From CAZIWJ01 sp964542855 (GTDB lineage Bacteria; Bacteroidota; Bacteroidia; Cytophagales; Cyclobacteriaceae), in assembly GCA_964542855.1 (NCBI GenBank), contig CAZIWJ010000020.1, forward strand, positions 1 to 26,094: DNA of 26,094 bases, written 5' to 3'. The notes under the pieces are model-generated. The model had not been told where the DNA came from, ran no database searches, and saw nothing but the letters and a program-made list of their open reading frames with translations. Below are positions 1 to 7,668 of the stretch, piece after piece (position 1 is the stretch's first letter; each line of letters starts with the position of its first letter). A program made the position numbers and the translations under genes.

Positions 1-298
1 TAACCCTGTTTTTTGGGGATAGAATTAATTTTGACACAGTTCATTAAACACTCCCTCTATAACACGCTGCACAGGCAGAGTTACTTCTATAATTCTTTTT
101 ATTATTAGTTTCTTCAAAGGAAACTATATCATTAAAAATAATAAGTATAATGTATAGTTATTAAAATCGTTTAAGGTATTATTTTTACCCTTATTAACGT
201 TATACTTTCATCAGTGGCCTTTTGCGGTCCTGAAAGGTGAAAAAACGACAGCTCCCGGCAGCCTTATTGCCGGAGCTTTAAATAAATGAGTGGCTTCC
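1..298. other. AT-rich intergenic stretch at the left edge
   Basis: No reading frame here resembles a protein I know, and the stretch is much richer in A/T than the flanking genes. It ends in two hairpins: a weak one (CCTTT at 218-222 with AAAGG at 233-237) and a stronger one at 250-279, listed separately. Partial -7-like boxes (for example TATTTTTA at 180-187) have no matching upstream element. The hairpins may be the tail of a transcript that begins left of the window. Confidence 0.5.
250..279 (+). terminator. Terminator-like hairpin upstream of rpmE2
   Basis: AGCTC-C-CGGCA pairs with TGCCGGAGCT (10 bp with one bulged C) around the loop GCCTTAT. On the plus strand only a short TTTAAAT follows. 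On the minus strand a run of six T lies four bases beyond the stem, so the hairpin could act in either direction. It probably insulates the rpmE2 promoter from transcription entering from the left. Confidence 0.5.
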
Positions 299-330
299 TT
301 GCCCTTGTTCTATAAAAATTACTATATTTG
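299..330 (+). promoter_or_regulatory. Bacteroidota-type promoter for rpmE2
   Basis: TTG at 299-301 is followed after 21 bp by TATATTTG at 323-330, an exact match to the TAnnTTTG -7 consensus of the Bacteroidota housekeeping sigma factor. A start about seven bases downstream would give a leader of roughly 30 nt before the rpmE2 ATG at 366. Confidence 0.6.
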
Positions 331-365
331 CAATCCTTTAGAGAAAGAGCCTAATTCTATTAGCG

Positions 366-617
366 ATGAAGAAAGACATACATCCTGAATACCGACCCGT
401 AATTTTTCACGATACGCAGAGCGACCACTATTTCCTGACCCGCTCTACGGTACAAAGCAAAGATACCATTAAGTGGGAAGACGGGAATGAATATCCGTTA
501 GTTAAAGTAGAGGTAAGTTCTGCATCGCATCCTTTCTATACCGGTAAGAAAATTTACCTCGATACGGCAGGGCGCGTGGAGAAGTTCAACCGACGCTACA
601 AGCGCGATAAGAAGTAA
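366..617 (+). CDS. rpmE2: Type B 50S ribosomal protein L31
   Basis: Structural protein of the large ribosomal subunit, near the central protuberance. The 83-residue product has the features of type B L31: the start MKKDIHPEYRPVIFHD, the centre SSASHPFYTGKK and the end GRVEKFNRRY. The zinc-binding cysteines of type A L31 are absent; there is no cysteine at all. The length is typical for the family. It has its own promoter just upstream and a strong terminator 22 bp after the stop, so it is probably transcribed mainly alone. The ATG at 366 is the only reasonable start. Confidence 0.95.
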   Translation: MKKDIHPEYRPVIFHDTQSDHYFLTRSTVQSKDTIKWEDGNEYPLVKVEVSSASHPFYTGKKIYLDTAGRVEKFNRRYKRDKK

Positions 618-638
618 ACAAATTTTACATTGTATATT

Positions 639-670
639 GCCTCTTGTATTTTCATGCAAGAGGCTTTTTT
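639..670 (+). terminator. Rho-independent terminator after rpmE2
   Basis: A perfect 8-bp stem, GCCTCTTG (639-646) with CAAGAGGC (657-664), a 10-base loop and a run of six T (665-670). It ends only four bases before the ATG of the next gene. Confidence 0.85.
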
Positions 671-674
671 GTTT

Positions 675-1877
675 ATGCACCTGGTATTCTTCGATCACTC
701 CCTTATCCGCAATCAGCTTAAACCTTTCACCTTCACCCGACCGGTTGCACAAATTCGTATTGGCATCACTACCATCAACGAGAAATGGAAACGTTGGGTA
801 GTCCCGTTGCAGCATGCACCTGAAATTTCCTTCCTCACTGAACCCTACCTTGCTGCTCTCTTCCCCCCACCCGGCGCATCCGGCGACAGCCTCTACCTCC
901 TGAACGGCGCCCTGCTGCCCAACCAGACCCTGGTGAACTCTTTACTGCTGTTGCAAGAAGGAGAAGCGCTCGAGAAAGACGGGCATTTGCTCTTTGCCCA
1001 CGCTTCCCGGGCACAATTTAACCGGTACAGGAAAAACCATCCTTATTCCGGGATCTTCCAGTGCATGGAATACGACCAGCCGGTGAAGTTACTCACCCGT
1101 CCCTGGCATATCACCCAGTGGAACCCGGCAGAAATTGAAGCCGACCTGTCGGTAATTGGCCCTTACGAGGAAGCCGGTAGCCTTATCGACAAACATACCA
1201 TTATATATTCTCCCGACAACCTGTTCGTAGGCACCGGCGTGCAGGCCCGGGCGGCCATCATCAATGCGGAGAACGGCCCCGTTTACATCGGTAGCGGGGC
1301 CATCCTCAGCGAAGGCTGCATTATTCAGGGCCCGGCGGCTATTGGCTCGTTTGCTAAAGTGAACCCTGGCACCAAAATACGAAGCGGAACCACTATCGGG
1401 CCTTACTGCAAGGCCGGGGGGGAAATCAGCCGCAGCGTAATGTTCAGCAACAGCAATAAAAGTCACGACGGCTTCATCGGCGATGCCGTGCTGGGCGAAT
1501 GGTGCAACCTCGGCGCCGATACCAACTGCTCTAATCTGAAAAATAATTACGGCACGGTTAAAATGTATGACCACCATACCTGTTCACTCGAAAGTACAGG
1601 GCAGCAGTTTTGCGGCCTTATGATGGGCGACCACAGCAAATCGGGCATCAATACCATGTTCAATACCGGCACCATGGTCGATGTGTGCGCCAACATTTCG
1701 GGTGGAAACTTCCCCGATAAGCATATTCCTTCGTTTACCTGGAACGCAACCACCGGCGAACGCTTCGATCTCGATAAAGCCCTGGAAATGATGCGCAGGG
1801 TGATGAACCGGAGAAACGTGGAGCTGACCGATGAAATGATGGAGGTAATCCAGTATCTTTACAAGCATTCGGAATAG
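675..1877 (+). CDS. GlmU-like putative sugar nucleotidyltransferase with left-handed beta-helix domain
   Basis: A 400-residue protein of the Bacteroidota GlmU-like family. The N-terminal half (about residues 1-155, beginning MHLVFFDHSLIRN, with FTFTRPVAQIRIG) resembles the family's nucleotidyltransferase-like domain but lacks the classical GxGTRM-type nucleotide loop of GlmU. The C-terminal half carries hexapeptide repeats of a left-handed beta-helix (GPVYIGSGAILSEG, AAIGSFAKV, TTIGPYCK), as in acyltransferases. The substrate is unknown; UDP-sugar or amino-sugar chemistry is inferred from the family. The frame stays open back to TTG 630 and also contains ATG 654, but both lie before or inside the rpmE2 terminator hairpin, and family members begin like the ATG at 675. 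holB follows after 21 bp, suggesting co-transcription. Confidence 0.85.
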   Translation: MHLVFFDHSLIRNQLKPFTFTRPVAQIRIGITTINEKWKRWVVPLQHAPEISFLTEPYLAALFPPPGASGDSLYLLNGALLPNQTLVNSLLLLQEGEALEKDGHLLFAHASRAQFNRYRKNHPYSGIFQCMEYDQPVKLLTRPWHITQWNPAEIEADLSVIGPYEEAGSLIDKHTIIYSPDNLFVGTGVQARAAIINAENGPVYIGSGAILSEGCIIQGPAAIGSFAKVNPGTKIRSGTTIGPYCKAGGEISRSVMFSNSNKSHDGFIGDAVLGEWCNLGADTNCSNLKNNYGTVKMYDHHTCSLESTGQQFCGLMMGDHSKSGINTMFNTGTMVDVCANISGGNFPDKHIPSFTWNATTGERFDLDKALEMMRRVMNRRNVELTDEMMEVIQYLYKHSE

Positions 1878-1898
1878 AAACTCATACCCCTGAACAAC

Positions 1899-2993
1899 AT
1901 GCACTTTACCGATATTCCCGGACTGGATGAAACCAAGAGCCTGTTAAAAAAATCGGTAGAAACCGGTCACCTGGCTCATGCCCAGCTGTTCCTGGGTGAA
2001 GAAGGTAGTGCCAACCTTGCCATGGCCGTTGCCTACGCGTCGGAAATCCTGAACTTAAAACCGGCTGCCGACGAAAAGCAGTTTATTCATCCCGACCTCC
2101 ACTTCAGCTTTCCCTACCGTTCAACACCAAAAAAAGAACCCAGCGACACCTTCATTGCTTCCTGGCGATCGTTCCTACTGCAAAATATCTACGGCAACCT
2201 CGACGAATGGGCAGAAATACTGGAGGGAGAGAACAAACAACTGATTATACCGGTGCACGAAAGCCGTAACATCATTAAAAAACTTTCGCTACGGGCTTTC
2301 GGTGGCAATTATAAGGTGGTAATTATCTGGAAACCCGAGCTGCTTAACCCGTCAGCAGCCAATGCGTTATTAAAAATTATTGAAGAACCGCCGGAAAAAA
2401 CCCTGTTTCTGCTGGTAGCCAATAACATCGAACAGCTGCTGCCTACTATTCTTTCTCGAACTCAGGTGGTGAATATCCCCCTGTTCAGCTCCGAAGAAAT
2501 GATTGCTGCTCTTACGGCTAAAGGCTACGGCCGGCCAGAAAGTGAAAGCGCAGCCCTGCTGGCAGCCGGCAACATGCGGCAGGCTCTGCAACTGATTAAC
2601 GAGGTTGACGACCGCGACCACATCCTGTTTCGCACCTGGATGCGAAACTGCTACCGGATGAATTTCACCAAATTACAGGAAACTCTCGATACCTTTGCCC
2701 GGCTGGGAAAAATGAAGCAGATTAATTTCCTGCATTACGGGCTTATCATGATGCGCGAAACCATGTTTGCCGAAGCTGCACTAAGCAACCACAGCGATGA
2801 GCCCTTTGCACTGCACCAGTTGCAGGGCGAAGAACTGAACTTTGTTACGAATTTCAGTAAAATAATGAACCCGGAAAAGCTAACTGCCCTTATTCAATTA
2901 CTAAATGAAGCCATTGAGCACATCGAGCGGAATGCCAGCCCGAAGATTACCATTATGGATGTATCATTGCGCATTAACCGCCTCATAAAATAA
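1899..2993 (+). CDS. holB: DNA polymerase III subunit delta' (clamp loader)
   Basis: Clamp-loader subunit of the replicative polymerase, an AAA+ fold that does not hydrolyse ATP in delta'. Family features along the 364 residues: an N-terminal HAQLFLGEEGSA in place of a working P-loop (about 28-38), HPDLHFSFP (64-72), the segment NPSAANALLKIIEEPPEKTLFLL, and ILSRTQVV (184-191) with threonine where many homologues have SRC. The cysteine quartet that normally binds zinc just before HPDLHF is missing: about residues 43-62 contain no cysteine. The rest of the protein looks intact, so this looks like loss of the zinc module and not decay of the gene. It lies four bases before hemC and is probably in the same transcript. 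Confidence 0.88.
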   Translation: MHFTDIPGLDETKSLLKKSVETGHLAHAQLFLGEEGSANLAMAVAYASEILNLKPAADEKQFIHPDLHFSFPYRSTPKKEPSDTFIASWRSFLLQNIYGNLDEWAEILEGENKQLIIPVHESRNIIKKLSLRAFGGNYKVVIIWKPELLNPSAANALLKIIEEPPEKTLFLLVANNIEQLLPTILSRTQVVNIPLFSSEEMIAALTAKGYGRPESESAALLAAGNMRQALQLINEVDDRDHILFRTWMRNCYRMNFTKLQETLDTFARLGKMKQINFLHYGLIMMRETMFAEAALSNHSDEPFALHQLQGEELNFVTNFSKIMNPEKLTALIQLLNEAIEHIERNASPKITIMDVSLRINRLIK

Positions 2994-2997
2994 CGGC

Positions 2998-3936
2998 ATG
3001 AAAGTACGCATAGGAACTAGAGGAAGTAAGCTGGCCCTGTGGCAGGCCGAATATGTAAGCCGCTTGCTGAAGCAGGACGGGCTGGAGCCCGAAATTATTA
3101 CCATCGATACCCGCGGCGATCAGCGGCAGGACGTAGCCATTGCAGCCATCGGTGAAAAAGGGGTTTTTACCCAGGCTATTGAACAGCAACTGGCCGAAAA
3201 ATCGATAGATATTGCCGTGCACAGCGCCAAAGACCTGCAATCACAGCTGGAAGAAGGATTCCACATTATTGCTTTTACCGAACGGGAGAAGGTAAACGAT
3301 GTCATGGTTAGCCACGAGGCCGGTATTCAGTTGAACACCGAACGGTCGCTGGTCATCGGCACCTCTTCCATGCGCCGCCGGGCCTTGCTGAAGCACTACT
3401 ACCCCCAACACCGTGCAGTGGATATGCGCGGAAATCTGCAAACCCGTTTGCGGAAAATGAAAGAAGGCCAGTGCGATGTTATGCTGCTGGCCTTTGCCGG
3501 CATTCATCGCATGGGCAACAGCGACCTGATTCGGGAAGAGTTACCTACCGACCAGTTTACCCCGGCTGTTGGGCAGGGCAGTGTGGCGGTGGAAGTACAC
3601 GAATCGGTAAACCCGGATCTCCGGCAGGCAGTAAAGCAGGCTATAAACCATACCGAAAGCGCCTACCGGTTGTACGCCGAACGGGCTTTCCTGAAAACCC
3701 TGCGGGGCGGGTGCAGTATTCCTTCCTTTGCGCTGGCCACCCTGCAGGATAACCAACAGGAGCTGTTCATCACCGGCGGCATTGTTTCGCTCAACGGCAA
3801 GGTGATGCTTCGCCGGAACCTGATGTGCCCGGTTAGCGAAGCAACAGAAGCCGGAAGAAGGCTGGGTGAACAAGTTCTGAAAGACGGGGGTGATTCTATG
3901 CTTAAAGAAATTAGAGAAGAACTAGATAATATGTAA
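2998..3936 (+). CDS. hemC: Porphobilinogen deaminase (hydroxymethylbilane synthase)
   Basis: Condenses four porphobilinogen molecules into hydroxymethylbilane for haem and other tetrapyrroles; a cytosolic enzyme. The 312 residues show the full family pattern: RIGTRGSKLALWQA at the start, HSAKDLQ with the catalytic Asp79, GTSSMRRRALL, DMRGNLQTRLRK and LRGGCSIP, in which Cys239 would carry the dipyrromethane cofactor. The length is normal. It is packed between holB (four bases before) and the cyclophilin gene (one base after), with no internal promoter visible. No other haem gene is next to it, so its operon partners are not related by pathway. Confidence 0.96.
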   Translation: MKVRIGTRGSKLALWQAEYVSRLLKQDGLEPEIITIDTRGDQRQDVAIAAIGEKGVFTQAIEQQLAEKSIDIAVHSAKDLQSQLEEGFHIIAFTEREKVNDVMVSHEAGIQLNTERSLVIGTSSMRRRALLKHYYPQHRAVDMRGNLQTRLRKMKEGQCDVMLLAFAGIHRMGNSDLIREELPTDQFTPAVGQGSVAVEVHESVNPDLRQAVKQAINHTESAYRLYAERAFLKTLRGGCSIPSFALATLQDNQQELFITGGIVSLNGKVMLRRNLMCPVSEATEAGRRLGEQVLKDGGDSMLKEIREELDNM

Positions 3937-3937
3937 T

Positions 3938-4807
3938 ATGCCGTACACCCGAGTTGTATTTTATTTAATCCTTGCTGTTATGATCTCTTCTGCCGGTTGC
4001 GATAAAAAAGACGATTTCCTTATTACCTTTCACACCAAATACGGCGATATGAAAGCCATTCTCTACGATGGTACGCCTGGCCATAAAGCTAACTTCCTGA
4101 AAATGGCCCGGCAGGGGTATTACGACAGCACGGTGTTTCACCGGGTGATCCAGGATTTTATGATCCAGGGCGGTGATGTAACAACCCAAAAAGGTGCTGA
4201 TCGCTCCGATAAAGAACTAAACGAACTGCTGCGCAGTACCATCCCGGCCGAATTCAACGAAAAGTATTACCACAAAAAGGGAGCGCTGGCCGCCGCCCGC
4301 CGGGGCGACCGGGTGAACCCCGACCGGGAATCGAGCGCCTGCCAGTTTTATATCGTGCAAGGGAAAAAGTATGACGAACAGGTGCTGAGAACCGACATGG
4401 ACAAGCTGAACGGAAACCTGAAAAATTTTCTGCAGCTGGGCAGCAACCAGGGCATTCGCAATGAACTACTGGAGTTATACGAAAAAGGCGATTTCATCGG
4501 CTACCAGCAGCGCCTGGTTTCCCTGAAAGCCGACATGGAAAAAGACCTGGATATCGACCTGGACCAATCCGTTTCCCCCGAACGCCTGCAAGCTTATTCT
4601 ACCGAGGGAGGAGTGCCTCACCTCGACGATACCTATACGGTATTCGGAGAGGTTATTGAAGGGCTAAACGTAGTAGACTCCATCGCCGCCCAGCCCACGC
4701 GGGGCGAAAAACCGGTCGAACCGGTGTACGTCAGCGTTAACGTTGAGGAAATACCCCGTAATAAAATTACTAAACAGTATGGCTACGAATACCCGGAAGA
4801 AGAATAG
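3938..4807 (+). CDS. Cyclophilin-type peptidyl-prolyl isomerase, lipoprotein
   Basis: Catalyses cis-trans isomerisation at proline in exported proteins; predicted to be membrane-anchored outside the cytoplasm. The N-terminus is a lipoprotein signal with Cys21 in SSAGC, followed by DKKDD. The acidic stretch after the Cys is like the signal that sends some Bacteroidota lipoproteins to the cell surface, but that is inference. The core motif FHRVIQDFMIQGGD (67-80) holds the catalytic arginine (Arg69). A charged insertion of about 80 residues (roughly 145-225) separates SACQFYIVQGKKY from the final DDTYTVFGEVIEGLNVVD; similar insertions are common in this phylum. The start overlaps the end of hemC closely (one base between stop and ATG), which argues for translational coupling. 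Confidence 0.9.
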   Translation: MPYTRVVFYLILAVMISSAGCDKKDDFLITFHTKYGDMKAILYDGTPGHKANFLKMARQGYYDSTVFHRVIQDFMIQGGDVTTQKGADRSDKELNELLRSTIPAEFNEKYYHKKGALAAARRGDRVNPDRESSACQFYIVQGKKYDEQVLRTDMDKLNGNLKNFLQLGSNQGIRNELLELYEKGDFIGYQQRLVSLKADMEKDLDIDLDQSVSPERLQAYSTEGGVPHLDDTYTVFGEVIEGLNVVDSIAAQPTRGEKPVEPVYVSVNVEEIPRNKITKQYGYEYPEEE

Positions 4808-5009
4808 CGGGCAAAACGCTGTGATGCCGGCTGGCCTGGCGCAGAAGAGATAAACGGCACCTATTGGGTGCTTATTGGAACTCTCCATTCCCCGGTTCCC
4901 TTCATTTTCCTGCAAATTTGTTTAATTACTTGCGTGCCCTTTCTATCTCGTTGCAAATCAGCTTTATAAACCCGTATTTCACGGAATCTACTAACCAGGT
5001 ACGCGAATC

Positions 5010-5915
5010 ATGAAAATACTGGTAACCGGCGCCAACGGGCTACTCGGACAAAAACTGGTGGCCTTGCTTACTAAACATCCGGAGCACACACTCATTGCCA
5101 CCGGAAGGAGGGATAACCGATTACCCGAAGAATACGGTGAAGTGTACTACCGCACCATGGATATTACCAATTCCGAAGAGGTAAATAAAGTAGTGGGAGA
5201 AGAAAAGCCGGCTGTAATTATTAATACCGCCGCCATGACCAACGTAGACCAGTGCGAAGATGAGCAGGAAACCTGCCTTCAAATGAACGTGGAGGCCGTT
5301 CGGCACCTGGTTCGGTCTTGTTCTGAACATGAGGTATTCCTCCTACACCTGTCTACCGACTTTATTTTCGACGGAACCGCCGGCCCCTACACCGAAGAAG
5401 ACCAGCCCAACCCAATAAGCTTCTACGGAGAAAGTAAGCTGAAAGCCGAGCAGTTCCTGCAACAAAGTAACATTGATTTTGCCATTGCCCGTACGGTACT
5501 GGTGTTTGGCATCACGCCGCACATGAGCCGGTCGAACATTGTGCTCTGGGTAAAAAAAAGCCTGGAAGAAGGTAAAGAACTGCAAATCGTCAACGACCAG
5601 TGGCGTACCCCTACCCTGGCTGAAGACCTGGCGCTGGGTTGCTTACTCATTGCTGAAAAGAAAGCGAAAGGAGTTTTCAATATTTCGGGAGAAGAATTCA
5701 TGACCCCCTACGATATCGCTATTGCCACGGCGCGTTATTTTGGCCTGGATGAGTCATTAATTCACTGTACCGACGCCAGCAAATTCAGCCAGAAAGCTAA
5801 ACGCCCACCCAGAACCGGATTCATCCTGGATAAAGCCAAACGAGAGTTGGGTTACCGGCCTCATTCTTTTCAGGAGGGCCTTTCCGTACTGGAAAACCAG
5901 CTAGATTGGCTCTGA
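5010..5915 (+). CDS. RmlD-like SDR oxidoreductase (dTDP-4-dehydrorhamnose reductase family)
   Basis: NAD(P)H-dependent short-chain reductase of the extended RmlD type. It has the Rossmann motif GANGLLG (7-13), the catalytic triad pieces STD (115-117) and YGESK (139-143), and the family pattern DGTAGPYTEEDQPNPISFYG. The 301-residue length is typical. True RmlD makes dTDP-L-rhamnose, but no rmlABC genes are nearby, so the sugar substrate is uncertain; related proteins act on other sugar nucleotides or as the MAT2B-like family. A 202-bp gap precedes it. A near-consensus box, CAAATTTG at 4913-4920, is the best promoter candidate there but has no clear upstream element. It is probably monocistronic. 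Confidence 0.82.
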   Translation: MKILVTGANGLLGQKLVALLTKHPEHTLIATGRRDNRLPEEYGEVYYRTMDITNSEEVNKVVGEEKPAVIINTAAMTNVDQCEDEQETCLQMNVEAVRHLVRSCSEHEVFLLHLSTDFIFDGTAGPYTEEDQPNPISFYGESKLKAEQFLQQSNIDFAIARTVLVFGITPHMSRSNIVLWVKKSLEEGKELQIVNDQWRTPTLAEDLALGCLLIAEKKAKGVFNISGEEFMTPYDIAIATARYFGLDESLIHCTDASKFSQKAKRPPRTGFILDKAKRELGYRPHSFQEGLSVLENQLDWL

Positions 5916-5960
5916 TTACCTGTCCTGAATAATGGTTTACCTACTGAATACCAGTATTCG

Positions 5961-5993
5961 TTTGTACTCTTTATAAAAAAGGTAGTATATTTC
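5961..5993 (+). promoter_or_regulatory. Promoter for the AGCS symporter
   Basis: TTTG at 5961-5964, then 21 bp, then TATATTTC at 5986-5993: the Bacteroidota two-box layout with one mismatch in the last -7 base. It lies about 30 bp before the ATG at 6023 and in a non-coding gap, which supports it. Confidence 0.5.
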
Positions 5994-6022
5994 GACTTTC
6001 TTTTCCAGAAAACAAGCCAGGA

Positions 6023-7558
6023 ATGTTCAGATACTTATTGTCACTAACTGCATTGCTGGGTACGTCTGTACCCGCGTTTGCACAGGAATCCGGCGAAAAA
6101 TCCGTTGACAAGCAGATCAACGAGCTATTCAAACCCATCGCCGATTTTATCTTCAACATTGTATTCTATCCTATTGCTGAAACCACCGTGAAAGGCGTAA
6201 CCGTACAGGTTCCTTTTATTGTGGTCTGGTTACTGGTAGCCGCTATATTTTTTACGGTGTACCTCAAATTCATTAACATCCGTGGTTTCAGGCACGCGAT
6301 CGATATTGTAAAAGGAAAGTATACGCACGAGGGTGATCCGGGTGAAGTAACCCACTTCCAGGCCCTTTCCGCCGCGCTATCCGGAACCGTTGGGTTAGGA
6401 AATATTGCCGGGGTGGCTGTGGCCATCAGCCTGGGCGGTCCGGGAGCAACCATTTGGATGATAATTATCGGGTTATTTGCCATGACTTCCAAGTTTGTGG
6501 AATGTACGCTGGCCGTAAAGTACCGCACGGTTCATGCCGACGGCACCATTTCCGGTGGGCCTATGTATTACCTACGCCGCGGGCTGGCCGAAAAAGGAAT
6601 GGGTCGCCTCGGACTTGGGTTGGCTTACCTCTTTTCTTTTATGGCCGTGCTTGCATCCTTCGGGGGCGGAAACATGTTCCAGGTAAACCAGTCGGCCCAG
6701 CAGTTTGTAAACATTACTGGCGGACCCGATACTTTCTTTGGCCAGAACACCTGGGCGTTCGGCGTAATTATGGCCATCCTGGTTGCCATCGTAATTATTG
6801 GTGGAATAAAAAGCATTGCCAAGGTTACCGAAAAAATTGTACCTATTATGTGTGGGGTTTATATCCTGGCTGCCCTGGTAGTCATTGGAACCAACCTGTA
6901 CCAGGTACCCGAAGCATTTGGAGCCATGATCGACGGCGCACTGAGCGGCAAAGCCGCTGCCGGAGGATTTATCGGAACCCTAATCCAGGGAATGCGCCGC
7001 GCTACTTTCTCAAATGAAGCCGGTGTAGGTTCAGCAGCGATTGCCCACTCAGCGGTAAAAACCAGTGAACCGGTTACCGAAGGTTTTGTAGCATCTCTCG
7101 AGCCTTTCGTAGATACCGTGGTGGTTTGTACCATGACCGCCCTGGTTATTGTAATTTCAGGAGTTTATAAAGACGATTCCGTTAACGATGGGATTGAACT
7201 TACTTCAACCGCATTCAGTACCGTTATCGACTGGTTCCCTTACCTGCTCTCCGTTGCAGTAATCCTTTTTGCCTTTTCTACCATGATTTCATGGTCGTAC
7301 TACGGGGAAAAAGCCTGGACTTTCTTGTTTGGCGACAGCAACGCATCGGTAATTCTCTACAAGTTTATTTTCTGTTCATTCATTGTTATCGGTTCATCGG
7401 CCAGTTTAGGCAGTGTAATTGATTTCTCTGATGGTGTGCTCCTGGGAATGTCGTTCCCGAACATTATCGGGCTTTACATCCTGGTGCCGCTGGTAAACCG
7501 CGATATGAATTCTTTTCTCACCCGAATCAAGAAAGGAAAGATTGCTACTTTCAACTAG
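6023..7558 (+). CDS. Sodium:alanine-type symporter (AGCS family)
   Basis: Inner-membrane secondary transporter importing alanine or glycine with sodium. The 511 residues carry the AGCS signatures GTVGLGNIAGVAVAISLGGPG (around 121-141) and the later GMRRATFSNEAGVGSAAIAHS, plus about ten hydrophobic segments. Unusually for a polytopic transporter, the first 20 residues look like a cleavable signal peptide (ending VPAFA|Q), followed by a charged stretch before the first core helix; such leaders occur in Bacteroidota members. It has its own promoter and a terminator 28 bp after the stop, so it is a single-gene unit. The exact amino acid transported cannot be read from sequence. Confidence 0.92.
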   Translation: MFRYLLSLTALLGTSVPAFAQESGEKSVDKQINELFKPIADFIFNIVFYPIAETTVKGVTVQVPFIVVWLLVAAIFFTVYLKFINIRGFRHAIDIVKGKYTHEGDPGEVTHFQALSAALSGTVGLGNIAGVAVAISLGGPGATIWMIIIGLFAMTSKFVECTLAVKYRTVHADGTISGGPMYYLRRGLAEKGMGRLGLGLAYLFSFMAVLASFGGGNMFQVNQSAQQFVNITGGPDTFFGQNTWAFGVIMAILVAIVIIGGIKSIAKVTEKIVPIMCGVYILAALVVIGTNLYQVPEAFGAMIDGALSGKAAAGGFIGTLIQGMRRATFSNEAGVGSAAIAHSAVKTSEPVTEGFVASLEPFVDTVVVCTMTALVIVISGVYKDDSVNDGIELTSTAFSTVIDWFPYLLSVAVILFAFSTMISWSYYGEKAWTFLFGDSNASVILYKFIFCSFIVIGSSASLGSVIDFSDGVLLGMSFPNIIGLYILVPLVNRDMNSFLTRIKKGKIATFN

Positions 7559-7585
7559 CAACCTGGTAAGCGTATTTAAATTGAA

Positions 7586-7612
7586 AGGACGCTCGGCTAA
7601 GCGTCTTTTTTT
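7586..7612 (+). terminator. Rho-independent terminator after the symporter
   Basis: GACGCT (7588-7593) pairs with AGCGTC (7600-7605) around a 6-base loop, extended by A/T and G/T pairs, and ends in a run of seven T (7606-7612). Confidence 0.8.
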
Positions 7613-7616
7613 ATGC

Positions 7617-7646
7617 TTGAGATCCAGTCTGTGCTACTTATTTTTA
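7617..7646 (+). promoter_or_regulatory. Possible radA promoter
   Basis: TTG at 7617-7619 and TATTTTTA at 7639-7646, 19 bp apart, fit the Bacteroidota layout except for the last -7 base. It sits between the symporter terminator and the radA ATG (7669), the only place a radA promoter could be. Confidence 0.35.
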
Positions 7647-7668
7647 CCTCTGACTAATAATACACATC

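Noticed and set aside
630..674. Upstream TTG 630 and ATG 654 as starts of the GlmU-like protein
   Set aside because: Both lie before or within the rpmE2 terminator hairpin, and the added residues do not match the family start.
1089..1577. Long minus-strand frame of 162 codons inside the GlmU-like gene
   Set aside because: It lies wholly opposite a clear family member and its translation has no recognisable motifs; it is a shadow of codon bias.
6454..7017. 187-codon plus-strand frame inside the symporter gene
   Set aside because: It overlaps the well-supported AGCS frame and its composition (rich in Arg, Trp, Cys) is typical of an out-of-frame reading.
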